The notes: generated by a model from the letters alone, not told the origin. Positions 24,390 through 35,770 are shown, counted from the stretch's first letter. The stretch: 64,000 nt of DNA from Gymnopus androsaceus JB14 (GCA_009733575.1 ML769541.1:26066-90065), one strand, 5' to 3'. Translations and numbers: made by a program.

Positions 24390-26010
24390 GGGTTACAGGT
24401 TGAGAACAAGAAAAAAGAAAGAATCTGTTAGAATATACCGGACTCCTATGCTGATGCAACGATCAAGAAGAGAGCTCAACTGCTGTCGTCGGTAGCTTGT
24501 AAGGATACTCATAGCCGTCTGATTTAGGTATCCCTGGAGTAACGATGGTAAGAGTGGTTGAACTCCGTGAATGTTCATGTATCGCGAGCGGATTAACATG
24601 TCTTTGGAACTTGAGGGAGGTTCCTTATAGCTTATAGCTATAATGGATTCTGGAAGTCGACTCTCAGCAATCAATAGACTTCGAAGTTGCTCAGCCCCCT
24701 TCTAACCCATAATACTTATGCGTCACTCTGGATAACTCGGCCCAAGCTCCTAGATGGATGTGATAGCAGCAACCAGATGACGGTGGTAGTGGTTCTTTTG
24801 AGTATAGTGATCTCACTACCAAAAATTTTAGCAGAGGAATTTCGACAGTAGGTCTACTCTGAACGGCCGAAGGATAATCATGAGACTTTCAAAATGGTCA
24901 AGTTTTCCAGAGCTAAGACATTGCTGGAATCAAGGAAGTTAATCTGTAGAGTACACAGGTGAGGGAACATTCCAGAGAACGTGGATGCTAGATTAGTGAT
25001 GCCCTACTTGATTTCAAGGTCCATAACCTCAAGAACATGCAAGCGAGAGTAACGAGAGTGAACTTACTCTACTATGGACTTTAAAGCCTTAATATATTAG
25101 GTGCGGACACGCAGGACTTTGTGGTATTTACTTAAAAGTTCAAATGAAGCTAGCGCTCCAAAGGTAACGCAGAAGACAATCTCGAACCCCTGTTTCAAAA
25201 TTTCCAACATCCCGTTCCCAGTAATAACTACTCGCATTCATGTCTTATCCAGACCATACAGTGGTTTGTAAGTCATTTCATTCACTGCTAGTTTCGTAAA
25301 GTGAAGAACCAATGACCTCAAGCGATCTAGCCAAGTAGCGGGATCGGTGGTATCCAGCGGGACGAGATCATATCGATGCGCCGAGGAGTTTTATGGAAAA
25401 ATTCAGAAGGACAGGTGCGGGATCTCAACTGCGCATACTCGAGTGTACATGACAGCTCCCACTCCAGGATCCACCAAGCCATCGACAGAGAAACTGATCA
25501 GAGAAAGCAAAAGGCGGAGAGTTGCGACGAGATCCAAATGCAAAATTATAACACTGCTGAGAGATAGCGTTTTCAACATGCACTCGATAACTTAGAATGC
25601 CCTCAAGACGTCCAGTTACCAGATAGGGCCAGATGAGGCTCAAAATAGAAGAATATTCTGAATGAATGACGAGCTCTGATAAAGAAGGGAATGTAAAGCT
25701 ACGGAACATGTCTTTCAGCTCGAGCTCCTCTGCCTTCCGCTGTCTCCAATCTCCAACCAGAATTGAGATCATAAGATAGATGAAGACAGAGCCAGAAAGC
25801 GTCATCGATTGCAAACAGCACTGATAGCAAGAGCGGGAAGGTAGGCAATGACAGGCAAAGTCAATTTCTCCAGATGCAATGGCCAAGTATATTCCTGTAG
25901 TCAACCTGTAGTAAGTTGATTGTGCATCAAAATAGAGCATACATTTCATTAGGAAGTTTCTGGAAACACAAGGTGAAAGGAATAATTGGAGTTTTGTTAT
26001 AATTGTTCAG
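24390..26010 (-). pseudogene. F-box/LRR-type gene relic R2
   Basis: Read on the minus strand. After TTTCCAG near 25963 it gives KLPNEMYAL, then an F-box-like LPALAISAVC with stops around it, then SQFWLEIGDSGR and leucine-rich remnants such as SFTFPSLSELVIH. The tail (24674-24393) reads SLLDRCISIGVRYI and LESIIAISYKEPPSSS. Several frameshifts and stops prevent any full ORF. It aligns in segments with the plus strand of 1840-3420, so the pair form an inverted, decayed duplicate. Confidence 0.45.
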
Positions 26011-26019
26011 TTATTTTGT

Positions 26020-26700
26020 CCCGTCCTGAACATAGATTAGTGGGGGCTCAGTTAGGGGCTGTAGACGAGAAATTTAATTGTGAGATCTTCACCATGGAGG
26101 ATCAGCTTCCAGATTTCGAACGGATTCGTCACCGAAGGTCGAGTTAGCCTCAATTCAATGGATCGGCGATTCAGTCTGCCTTGAGGAGATCAACCTTGCA
26201 TCGTGTCTCTGCATAATTTCGAGCAGAAATTTCCGCTCAAATCATCGGTCCCTGTAAATCCATCGGAAAGATTTATGTAATTCCCTAAAGAACAATAGCA
26301 CCAGCTGGAGAGCTGAAATGGTGAAATCAAGGATTCAGAAGTAAGTTGTGAAATTGATGGGATGCTAGAGGCGCTTATGAGTTGCCATTTTCGAACTTGA
26401 GCGCTTGATCGGCACCATTGCGATAAAGTGGAGATGGAGAGACTTCAAGTACATGGCGGCGGGAAGTAGGCAGGAAGGAGTGGGAAGGGGGGAAGAGACA
26501 TTTGACATGACAGAAGAGTCCGACATGGACGACATCAGGTTGAGCGATAGGGCACTATCAAAATTTCTTTAGCCGAGTGTGACTCTAGACAGTACCACAC
26601 ATTAGAGGGCTTAGGCAGAAACCGTTTTCCGGCTGAGGAAGATATATATATGCAGCATAGTATTTCACCTCCAAATAACTCTAAGAATTATATACAAGTA
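26020..26700. other. Gene-free stretch downstream of the Zn2Cys6 gene
   Basis: No gene is supported. Weak similarity to F-box relic sequence may continue through part of it. A TATATATA tract lies near 26643. Confidence 0.3.
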
Positions 26701-26728
26701 GTCGCGGTTTTACCGTCTCCGATGGCTT

Positions 26729-28068
26729 CTAAGATGCTAACGAGCTACTTCCCGCACTTGAAAACAAAGTATCCAGGTCCAAGCAAGTCAAATTTGACTG
26801 CGTATTGATAGCGTGAGGTGGCGGCAGAGTTGTCGTTTGGCTATAGGATGGAACCCGGTGATTCGGCGAATCAGACGAGAGGCTATCCCTAGTATTCAAG
26901 ATGTGAGTATATCAGCAAGCCTAAAACCAAATGTGGACTCACGCTGTTAGGGTATCTAATTCCACAAGGGTTCGATTAAGGGGACAGTACCTGCCCGCCT
27001 GATGGTGAGGATATCGTGCCAAGATTGCAACTGCTTTACGTAGTCGCACGGAGAGTTCGAGCATGGCCTGATAGTTACGGGCATCCTGTACACAGCTGCA
27101 CTGTTCTATGCCTTGTATAGGCTTGCAATGATGAGAGCTCTCTGGAGAGGTGCTATCGAGCTGGTGCATCTCCACATTATCCCCATATCCTACGAAATGC
27201 GGGTCATGTGAGAGAGCAGAGATGAAATCAAGGTGGCCAGTGGATGAAGTGCTGGAAGGATTGCAGTGACGAGAGCTTACTGGAGAGATGCTATCGAGCT
27301 CGTGATGCATCTCCACATCATCCCCACATCCTCCAAAGTGAGGGTCCTGTGTGAGAGCAGAAATGAAATCAAGGTGGCTAGTGGATGAAGGGCTGGAAGG
27401 CATGGCCATAGAATAATACGGGACTGATGGAGAGGTGAGATCGGATAAATCGCGCAAAGAAGGCAGGGCGCTTGCGGACGACGGACAGTTTACAGCATTT
27501 ATATTTAATAAATCTGCTACGTCCTGTTGTCCAGGATGCTCGGATTGTGAACGATGCTGCTGCTTTTCCTTCAACTAAACATATGTAAGCTGCAGCACTG
27601 TGATGACGCTTTGGTCATACTTACTTCACCGATCTCGCCTTCTAGCTCTGCTACTCTGTTGCGTAAACTTGACAGTCCTTGAGTGTTGAGACGTTGACTA
27701 GATTCATCAACTTCGTACACACAATGACCGGTCTAACGAGGAGTAGATTAGTTTAAAACTGACACGGGATTTGTAATAATAAACCAACCAGCCCCAGTTT
27801 CAGTGCAACGAGTGCATGTAGGTCGTTTTCTATCACACTGTCATCAAAGTGCTCTCAGTTCAGAGTTCTTCAGATGAGACTACAGCGTGCTGGTCGTGAG
27901 ACTTACCATTCGTTTTGATGTGTGGCAGCTAAGACAAGATAGTATCGGCCTATTTCTTCGCCTAGCACAAGCGATGAGCACAATATCGCAATAATGGAGT
28001 CTGGGAATGTGATACCTTTTGTGATCATTACTTCTGGTTGGAGCTTGAGGTGAGGAGGGAGGAGCCAT
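26729..28068 (-). CDS. Zn2Cys6 binuclear-cluster transcription factor
   Basis: A fungal-specific DNA-binding regulator. The start at 28068 (MAPPSSPQAPTRSNDHK) is followed by a 57-nt intron and then the zinc cluster RRRNRPILSCLSCHTSKRM, which an intron interrupts before CDRKRPTCTRCTETG. After another intron comes GHCVYEVDESSQ. The cysteines fit CX2CX6C-X5-CX2C-Xn-C. A leucine-rich linker follows, LSSLRNRVAELEGEIGE, a likely coiled-coil dimer element. The middle is Ser/Pro-rich with a 47-residue tandem duplication (DNA 27127-27408). The RKAVAILARYPHHQAGRYC segment precedes a last intron (about 26944-26885), and the product ends LDTLFSSAGSSSLAS at 26729. About 340 residues, with no fungal_trans domain, so it is a short factor. 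The target genes are unknown. Confidence 0.8.
27127..27408 (-). repeat. In-frame ~141-bp tandem duplication inside the Zn2Cys6 gene
   Basis: Two adjacent units (about 27127-27266 and 27268-27408) share long stretches such as GATGAAATCAAGGTGGC. They encode the parallel segments STSHLDFISALTQDPHFGG and STGHLDFISALSHDPHFVG. Divergence of roughly 15-20 percent shows it is not a recent assembly artefact. Confidence 0.75.
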
Positions 28069-28149
28069 GGGTCGGTGTGGTTAGACACTTGCAGCAAGCG
28101 TGAGCTTCTGTATTTATATCAGACAATGTCTCCACTGAGGCCGAGTGTC

Positions 28150-28800
28150 AAAGTAAAGCGTTCAAGTTGAGCCAATTTGAATAATATCGTCGGAGGTCGA
28201 AATCGATTGTTCTTAATCCGCAACCCAACGAAATGCTGCTAGATTCGGGAAATTCTTCAGACGGGTACGTTTCCCAAAATCTCACATCCCTATTTAAAGA
28301 GATAAGATGTACTGTCTGACTGACGTAGGGATCTTTTAACACCTCCGGTTTGGAATGGGTTTGGAGTAGCCTGGACCTAGTCAAAACAGCTCTCCACTGC
28401 ATTAACCCAGGTGGATTGGACTGTCAAATCCTCAAGTGGAGTTCTTCGATACATGCCATCAGTTATGCAACGGAATCTCTGCGGAACGCAGCATCTTGGC
28501 ACCATAGATTTGAAGGAAAGCGCGCGCGTAATTATGGAAGGGGCCTCGGATGTGCGGGAGCTGAGTTGAGCATCCTTGAGACGAAGTAGAATGTACCAGA
28601 CTCCCATCTTACCAAGCCTTGGAGGAAAAAATCGGCAAGAGAAGTAACACCAAATCCGAAATCGTAACTCTGCTGAGAGACGGTTTGTCACAGGACGATC
28701 TTGATGAAACCACTGAAGGCATCCGACTCCGATGTCCAGATGATGAAGTTTCCATTAGAGCTCCGCTGGGGAATGTAAAGGACAAGAACATCTTTTTCAG
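28150..28800 (-). pseudogene. F-box/LRR-type gene relic R3
   Basis: On the minus strand KKMFLSFTFPS resembles DMFRSFTFPSLSELVIH of relic R2. The DNA around 28660-28690 (CTCTCAGCAGAGTTACGATT) matches R2 near 25560-25590. Leucine-rich fragments (SSRSSCDKPSLSRVTISDL) are broken by stops. No F-box start was found, so this is a 3' fragment. Confidence 0.35.
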
Positions 28801-28849
28801 CAAAGGATTTGCTCGCCGTAAGATGGTATAATATAGAGGTGAATGATTG

Positions 28850-29700
28850 ACGTCTAGCCTATGATGTCGCGCCAGGAAGATGGCCCGTGTCAGTCGAGAC
28901 TGACGGCTGAAGGATCAGAGTAGTAAACATCCGGATATTTAGCTGGTAAGCTGTCGTAGGTCATAGTCTGCAGATCTGTCAATAACAGTCATGACGGCGG
29001 CACATGTACTCGTCCTCAGCGACGCATGATGCTTGATACAAAATAGAATTCTGAGATAATTCATTCCCCGGAAAGCAAGCACCATCCCGATTCGCTGAAG
29101 TTTGAACAATTGTAATAATAATTAATGCAAAATGAAAGTGCTTGATTCCTTGAGCGAAAAAAGTACCAGGCCGATATAGGGAGCCCCAAACCATAAACCA
29201 ATTGCATGAAACCCAAACCATACAGTACATCCAGAGTGAGATTTCACAACGGACCAGTGATAACCAAAAACAAAAAACAGAAATGAAGCCCATGAAACTG
29301 GCATAAGCACTAGTATAAGCACTAGTACTGCAAGCCACAGAAGCAGGGCTGCGACAGAGACTTGAACCATAAGCATATGAAAGCAATGGAACCGAAACCA
29401 CATCCAGAGCGAGGATTGACATCGGACTGATTTTTGACAACGAAAGGAAACGAAACCACAATCTCAACGAACCAGAAACAAAAGCAATGGAATCATAATC
29501 ACTCAGGCTGCGGCGAACCTACGAACTTTGAGCGAACAGATATTCGGGCGAGCGGTCCAAGTAGAGCTCGCGCTTCAATCTGTATCTTCTCTCCAGAGTC
29601 CAGAGTAAGGATAAATAAATCCTTTGTCGAGATAGACAGATATCGATGGTGGAAGTTTCAGAACAAAAGGAGCATCTAAATAGGCGCTCGTTCTCCTTCT
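28850..29700. other. Gene-free A-rich stretch
   Basis: No supported gene. There is a short direct repeat ATAAGCACTAGT (about 29305 and 29317), and CATCCAGAG(T/C)GAG occurs twice. The long minus-strand frame at 28979-29467 is hydrophobic, low in complexity and resembles no known family. Confidence 0.35.
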
Positions 29701-29702
29701 AC

Positions 29703-30230
29703 ATGTCCTCACCAAGCTCAGAACCTTCGTCAATACCTCCACCTCCATCTGCAGGGCCTCCAAGCACAGGAAATCTATTCAACGACAGTATCGAGGTCCG
29801 TGGTGGAAAAAAATTTCGAACAGGGATTGATTCTCTATAATGTACAGGCAGCAAAGAATGTTGAAAAACTTCCATGTGCACGAAATAGTCTCTTAACTGG
29901 TCTAGCAGCTGGGTCAGGTGTAGCTTTCATCCGCGGGGTTTCTACTGCCAGTGAGCAGCTCTTTCCAATCTAGCTCATCTCGATCTGAAGCCTACGAAGC
30001 TCCCATCGTTGCTGGTCATTGGTTCGCTTTCACATTTGTAGCTGTTGCAGCGATATCACAGTGTGTATTCTCGATTATTGGAACGTGTATTTATCTGACA
30101 TTTTCTCAAAAGTCAAGTCTGCATACGACAAATGGAAGCTGAGCGCAAAAAGGTCACGCAGATCATCGAAAGTGCTCCGAAAAGGACGTTGAAGAAGCCT
30201 GATCCATCTACTCCCAGCTCTAGCTCTTAA
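29703..30230 (+). CDS. COX20: Cytochrome c oxidase assembly protein COX20
   Basis: A mitochondrial inner-membrane chaperone for Cox2 maturation. Exon 1 begins at 29703 (MSSPSSEPSSIPPPPSAGPP, an unstructured start). After an intron (about 29793-29848) comes KNVEKLPCARNSLLTGLAAG with SGVAFIRGVSTA, the first membrane hairpin and the conserved CARNSLL motif. After another intron, PIVAGHWFAFTFVAVAAISQ forms the second segment. After a third, QVCIRQMEAERKKVTQIIE continues into a Lys/Ser tail ending at 30230. The protein is about 125 residues, as expected, and all joins are in frame. Confidence 0.82.
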
Positions 30231-30280
30231 CAAGGCCTAATATAGTCATGATATCACACCTCGTACGATTCAATACTCCC

Positions 30281-30953
30281 TCAATTCCAGTCAGAAGCCC
30301 ATACGTCCTTGTCCCACTTTTCAACGAGCTTGGGGTCATCCTGGTGAAATGTTAGCGTCGCTGAAGGTCTTAGCCAGGATAAAATTACCCTAAACTTGGC
30401 CTGGAAGCCAGTGAAACCGTCGCGGAGGATGAGAACCTTGGTTGGCGAGGTCGAGTCGGTCTCGGAAAGGATATTCTGTCGTGTTTCTTTGTATATCTTC
30501 AAAGCAAAAGCATCAGGCATCCGCGGGCCAGCAGTCTATGTAGAATGGATACGCACTCTCGCAGCTTTGGGTCCCCTTGGTCCATTATCAGCCTCCTGCA
30601 CACTTTAACCATTCATTCTACACATACCTCATTTGCGATAATGCGCAGTGAAATATAACCATCGGGACATCCTTCGTTTCTTTAACTAGCTGATCGACGC
30701 TATTAAGAAAGTCGTTTGATGGCATGTTGATGCCTACATGTAAGATATAAGCGAAAAGAAGGGAGCGAAAGCCATTTGGAACTTCCTCCTACGATGTTCC
30801 CGCCAGCCCAATCGTCATCGCGTACATCAACCACAAGATAATCCTTCTTGGGTGTCTTGCTCCGAATAATTTCTGCAAGTTCCTGCCTGCTTTTAGTATC
30901 ACGGAGACGGTGCATCAGCAGTTTCATACATCTCCCGATATATAGCTTGACAT
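30281..30953 (-). CDS. Rhodanese-type phosphatase, Cdc25/Acr2-like (Ibp1/Ych1 type)
   Basis: A single rhodanese domain with the Cdc25-like active loop; relatives are protein phosphatases or arsenate reductases. The start at 30953 (MSSYISGD) joins across a 47-nt intron to ELAEIIRSKTPKKDYLVVDV, RDDDWAGGNIVG, INMPSNDFLNSVDQLVKE and VPMVIFHCALSQMRGPKAAR. The catalytic Cys is in HCALSQMR. Then IYKETRQNILSE and KVLILRDGFTGFQAKF lead to KWDKDVWASDWN at 30281. Four or five introns were traced, all in phase. It is tail-to-tail with COX20, only 50 bases apart. Phosphatase versus reductase cannot be told from the motif alone. Confidence 0.82.
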
Positions 30954-31049
30954 GGTCCTGTAGTAAAACGAGCTTTGGGACAACAGTGAATGGGAAGAAG
31001 AAAAGTGATAGCGAGCGCGAAGAGATGATAACATGAGCGCCTAGATCAA

Positions 31050-32640
31050 TTGTAGTCCTTAGATCTGACGTACGCGTGGAACTTGGTCAACAAATATGAG
31101 GATCTTCAGAACCTATACCGAGCAGCAAGCTCATCTCGAGCGTTCTATTATCTTGCTCTCACGTCGCTCCGAAAAACCAAAAAACCTGTGTGCGATTGAT
31201 TGACATGGGACTGCTCTGGTAGCGAGAAATCTATTCACCCAATCCTCATTCTGGTCTTCAGTGTACATTCAACCTAGGTGGAGAGTCGTTGCCAATGATT
31301 CTCAACATTTGAAACTGTATCGGGTGTGTGGCGGAACATACCTCCACTCCATGTCGTTGTTTCCCGGGCACTAGACTACTTGCTACGATAAACGGCCCTT
31401 CTCCGAGCCAGGAAGTTTCTATAACAGGCTCTTTTCACGCCGGCTTAGCTTACCCTCCTTCCTTCCAATCTGGACAAAGTTGAGGTCATTCAAAATGTAC
31501 ATTGACGGCGAAAGCACATCGCTCAAAGCTACATAGCAAAGAGTGATTATCTCGGGATATTCAAGCTTATTCACTGAACCCAGCTGCATGCCTTGCGCAT
31601 CATAAACTTTCCTTCTTTTCCCATTCGATCTTCAAAGTTGAACAATTCTTGAATGACAGAACCTGCTGAGCCCTGAATTGTGATTAGGATATTCAGGGAC
31701 CGTCTGAGCTGGCTCCGTGCACGACGTGATGTTTCTGCAGCAAGCTCAAGTCAATGCGCGAATACTCAAGGACCTTGTAGCAAGAAGATAAGAAATCGTA
31801 GGTCGACATTGTCGTATCACCAACATCCCATCTATCAGCAAAATTAGGAGATTGATTGACATCGAAGTAAGTAACAGCTATTCTACAGAGGTCTAAACGA
31901 GTATTGCGTTCATCAGAACACTTTTAGTAGCGTGCATCGCATTCTGTGCTTGGGGATTGACTAGATGCGAACTCAAAAGGCTGCAAACCTCTGGCTTACG
32001 AAACCAGCTGCGAGTAGGTCATTTCCGGATTCAGAAATCCACCATTTACCCCCAGCAATGTCCGTTCAACAAGAGAACATCAATGTCGACGCGTTTAGTC
32101 CACTAGTACTCAGTGACTCATAGATTTCCACCTGGCTGCCCGTGAACAATAATAATAATACCTGGCTTATGATTGGTTATGATAGTGATCCAATTCATCC
32201 AACTACGTCTTCCTTTCTTGTCTCTTTGTGCCAGCATATGCATGACCAACAATCTTTTCACATAATGTACTTCAATAAGACCTTCTTGAATCTAAAATTC
32301 TGGGCATCGGGGCTCAGGGCCATATAGGATCCTAGTCATTTTTTCAAACACTACGGTGGCCATGGGAAAAACATGACTGCAAGTGGCATGGCTGGAGGTG
32401 GAGCTATGGAAGCCTGAAGAGATCTTTCCCTTTGTACATTCCGATTCACCTCCGCATAGGAAACCTCCAAGGTATACCAACGAATTGAGTACTCACGTTG
32501 GATTAGGTCAAGTCGTCCCGCCCTGACTGCGATGGTACCCGGGCGGTACTCACCTCCTGATATGTCACCTAACTGAGCATATCACTGCGGAGGTACACCG
32601 GAGCGAAGCGTTACAAAGAAGGTGTACACTTCTTGATGGG
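31050..32640. other. Gene-free region, possible F-box/LRR relic
   Basis: No intact gene. The minus strand at about 31450-31650 gives a leucine-rich fragment (KLEYPEIITLCYVALSDV) in the style of F-box/LRR tails, with stops on both sides. The rest is unassigned. Confidence 0.3.
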
Positions 32641-32655
32641 ATAGAGGGAAACCGA

Positions 32656-32662
32656 TATAAAA
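32656..32662 (+). promoter_or_regulatory. TATA box of the methyltransferase gene
   Basis: TATAAAA lies 81-87 bases before the ATG at 32743. Position and perfect match support a core promoter. Confidence 0.5.
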
Positions 32663-32742
32663 GCTCGCAAGAGAGGTGGTAATTCCCCAGCTCCCACTAC
32701 TCATACTTCCATACTCCGAGTCCGTCTCTGCTAATCATCGAT

Positions 32743-33633
32743 ATGTCGCACTCTCATCATCACCATGCTCCTGGAAAAGACTATGTAGAGGCAAACAAAG
32801 CCCACTTTAATGCTACAGATAACGCGAGCAAGTACGATGATGATCCTTTGTTTGTCGAGTTCGCTAGCACGTAAGCCCAACTTTCTTCCCTTCATAACTG
32901 GCATATATATCTCAATCGTTTACCTGTAATGTATACGCAGCGTCGGTGCCGCCATGCGCGAAGCCTACCAATTCGATCCGAGCAGCACTACTGTTCTCGA
33001 TTTCGCGTGTGGTACAGGTATTTTACATCGTTTCCTTGTCATCGGCGCTCAATCGTCAACTCATAGGTATTACCACTCGCTCCTACACTTCATACGTTAA
33101 ATCGGTACTCGGAGTCGATGTTAGCGAAAAAATGCTCGATCAATACATGAAGCAAGCTGAAGCGAAAGGTTTCGCTGACAAGATGTCTTGTGTCTGCATT
33201 GAGCTCAAGGGCGCTGAAGGTGAATTAGACAAAGCTCAATTCGACGTGATCACCGTAAGTATCCATGATGAATAAGTAACATTCTTTAATGACTGACAAC
33301 TTATAGTGCTCCATGGCCTATCACCACTTTGAATCTATTAAGGACATTACCACCATGCTTGTAAAGTTCCTCAAGCCGAATGGGATGCTGCTCGTTGTCG
33401 ATATCGAGGCTCCTTCGAACGATACTCGTGCTACCCAGGAGATGGAGAAACGCGATGATGTGGCTCACCATCATGGGTTCGGAGTCGACGAGATCAAGAG
33501 GACGTTCGAAGGCGCTGGACTTGTTTCCTTTGATATGAAACATGTCGCTCATTTCAAGTTTGCTGCCGGAGGATGGGAAGTGGATACCTTTTTGGCCAAG
33601 GGTGTCAAACCAGCTAATAGCGAAGCATTGTGA
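32743..33633 (+). CDS. Class I SAM-dependent methyltransferase
   Basis: The start at 32743 gives a His-rich head (MSHSHHHHHAPGKDYVEAN). Exons: 32743-about 32871, 32941-about 33019, 33067-about 33254, and 33307-33633. Motif I is VLDFACGTG, with the following acidic motif SVLGVDVSEKMLDQY. Motif II region: FDVITCSMAYHHF. Later motif: LVKFLKPNGMLLVVDIEAP. It ends KGVKPANSEAL. It is about 245 residues and intact. The acceptor is unknown; FACGTG with YHHF resembles small-molecule or UbiE-like enzymes. Its last exon is the source of broken fragments near 41508 and 44995, which places it at the left edge of the triplicated locus. Confidence 0.85.
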
Positions 33634-33735
33634 TATCCAGCATGTACTGTTGCCCAATTTCGATAATCAAAGGATATAAATCATTCATGATATTCATGCA
33701 AAGATAGTGGATTTCATAGTTCAAAAGTACCCATT

Positions 33736-33806
33736 CCTTCTAGCTGACTGGCACCGTAGATCCTAGAATACTGGTGACGCGCTCTACCAGGTGAGCTAAG
33801 AAGGAG
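33736..33806 (-). pseudogene. Decayed tRNA, copy 1
   Basis: On the minus strand, acceptor arm TCCTTCT (33806-33800) pairs with AGAAGGA (33742-33736). Between them is a good D-arm/A-box, TAGCTCACCTGGTAGAGCG. The T-arm has GCCAGT but lacks the TTCGAAT loop and B-box, apparently by a deletion of about 7 bases, and the anticodon arm does not pair. It is therefore a tRNA relic. Copies with worse acceptor stems lie at about 41986-42048 and 45646-45711. Confidence 0.55.
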
Positions 33807-34934
33807 CTAGTATCAATATGTGATAATGCCATATGCAGAGGGTTAGTATGTATCTACTACAATAAGGAGTGTGCAGTGAATAATGCATCGTTCATGAGTA
33901 GGGTGGCGGGTTAAAGCACTCAATACCAATTTACACACACGGGTAGGTAAAAATCAGTACAACTAAAAAGTACAGAGAACAAGTCCGATTAGTACGCGAT
34001 ATTGACAATCTTGTCTGAGAATTCATTCCATCGATTTAGCACCGCGTCCGCTACAAAATGCCCCACATCTTTCCTCGAGACAGTCCATCCACCAATTTCC
34101 TCTTCCTTGACTCTATATGCATCTTTCTTCGAGTCAGCCAGACAATTACCATCAGTCAACAACGCCGGCCTAATGACAAGCACCCCTTTCAGCGTTCCGG
34201 CAGCAGGCAAACCTTCCCTTTCCTTCCATCCTTCACCTATAAAATCGTCTCCTGGTCCATCAGTCTCTGTATCCCACTTCCACCCCGCACAATACGCGAT
34301 AGCGCGTTCGGCACCTAGTTTGTCTTTGTGCGGGACTCCCAGGGCCAAATATAGAGGCTTCAGAAGCATAGGAAGATCAGCGTGACCACTATGTGTAAGC
34401 CCGCTAGACGAGATGGTGATAAGTTTGGGCTGTGGAGGCTGTTTGGGCATCGTGCACAATATATTCAAGACGGCTTGGGTAACCAAGTCGGCAGGAGTGG
34501 TTATGAAGCCTTTGCGGAAACTGAATGAGGACGGCGTCGTGCCCAGTGTTGTCATTAACCCTTAACCCTTAACACAAGTTAAGCCTTAATAAGACCCTTA
34601 ACTTAAGCCTTAGTATCAAATAAAATCCTTAATAACCCTTAGTAAGGATGTGTCCATGTGACATAAGATATCAAATTAGGCACAAAGAGCCAAAAAAAAA
34701 AGTGGATAGTGGAGGAGCAAGAGGCTGAGTTTATGGACACCAATGATGCTGGCACAGAGTACCTTCTAGAAAGGACCATTGATTGCTGGTAAAGCTTGAA
34801 GACCTGTTTGGCAGCAAAATCACACAGTCTTTGGAGGAATTTGTAATGTCAAGGACACAAAAGCAGGTCAATGAGATTGCAACAGAGTAAACTTGAAGGT
34901 TCTATAATGACCATGCTTAATTGTAGCTGTATTG

Positions 34935-35113
34935 CATCAGCAAAACCTGTATTTTCACTGGAGGTCTCCAGAGATCTCTGGAGCTTGACAGCTGTCAAAA
35001 AAACTGTCAATTTTCTCCAGAGATCTCCAGAGGTCTCTGGAATAGGGGACCTTGCTCCAGAGATGTCCCAAATGAATGGGTTTTCTCCAGCAAAAATACA
35101 GGTTTTGCTGATG
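34935..35113. mobile_element. TIR/foldback element, copy 3 of the ATCAGCAAAACC family
   Basis: It starts ATCAGCAAAACCTGTATTTT (34936 on) and ends with the reverse complement at 35112. The interior is a set of nested palindromes such as CCAGAGATCTCTGG and CTCCAGAGATCTCCAG, unlike the interior at 873-1147 except for short words (CTTGACAG/CTGTCAAAAAA). It is non-coding and inserted in the hAT-like element. Confidence 0.7.
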
Positions 35114-35182
35114 TGCTCCAGTTTTTTTTTTTTTTTTTCTACTTAAGCCTTGATATTCATGTTAAGGTTAAGCCCTTATTAA

Positions 35183-35195
35183 GTATTTAAGCCTT
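35183..35195. repeat. LINE target-site duplication, left copy
   Basis: GTATTTAAGCCTT at 35183-35195 recurs exactly at 39718-39730, right after the poly(A) tail. This 13-bp direct repeat fixes both LINE boundaries. Confidence 0.85.
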
Positions 35196-35770
35196 CAGAC
35201 TTCCTCCGCGAAGCTATCTACAACGACAACCAAATTCGGAATCTCGTCCTTTCCAACCTACCTGAACAAGCTGCCATTGCCTACAATCAGGTCGGTAGGC
35301 AAATTCACCTCAATGCCGAGCAGCAATTCTCTAACTGGGTTGGCTTAATTGGGGTCTACTCACTACGCATGGGTGCCGCTGCAATCCCCAAGGCCGCTGA
35401 CATTGTGGATCTCAATGGCGAAAGTGAAGAGCTGTTCATTCAGCAGTGGCTCCTCTACTGCGAGCCTATCTGCAACTCGGTTCCTGTCCATCAGGCACTG
35501 ACTAAACGTCTCTCGAAGCTCAACCCCCTCCACCCCTACCGTGGTCAGGCTCGCTTCAATGCGAATGCCTTTAAACCCTGCTACATCTGTTTCGGAAACA
35601 ACCATTCTGTGGGTCTCTGCCCATTCCTTTGTCTCCCTGGGTGGCAAGGCCCAACCCCTGGTTCTGGCAGGTCCAATAGTCAGGAGAGCCCGACTCAAGG
35701 AGGAGGCAGGGGAGGTCGCCGCGGTCGTCGGGGCGGAAATAGAGGTGGCAACCGCAGAGGTCGTAACTAG
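35196..35770 (+). pseudogene. LINE ORF1 protein, 5'-truncated
   Basis: It reads open from the truncation point: DFLREAIYNDNQIRNLVLSN, then LREPICNSV-type helices (IQQWLLYCEPICNSVPVHQA), a zinc knuckle CYICFGNNHSVGLC (C-X2-C-X4-H-X4-C), and a basic Gly/Arg tail (GGGRGGRRGRRGGNRGG) ending at 35770. A nucleic-acid-binding, gag-like role is inferred from the knuckle and RGG tail. The first in-frame Met is at about 35369. Confidence 0.75.

Noticed and set aside
24300..26700. A possible intact gene in the 2.4-kb gap before the Zn2Cys6 gene
   Set aside because: All longer frames are broken pieces of F-box/LRR-like sequence with stops in every frame.
28979..29467. 162-codon hydrophobic minus-strand frame
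   Set aside because: Composition reflects A-rich DNA read backwards; no signal peptide logic, splice continuity or recognisable motif.
34556..34640. Telomere-like CCCTTAA repeats
   Set aside because: The unit reads AACCCTTA / TTAAGCCTTA, not the fungal TTAGGG repeat, and it recurs at the other end of the TIR element, so it is a subterminal transposon repeat.
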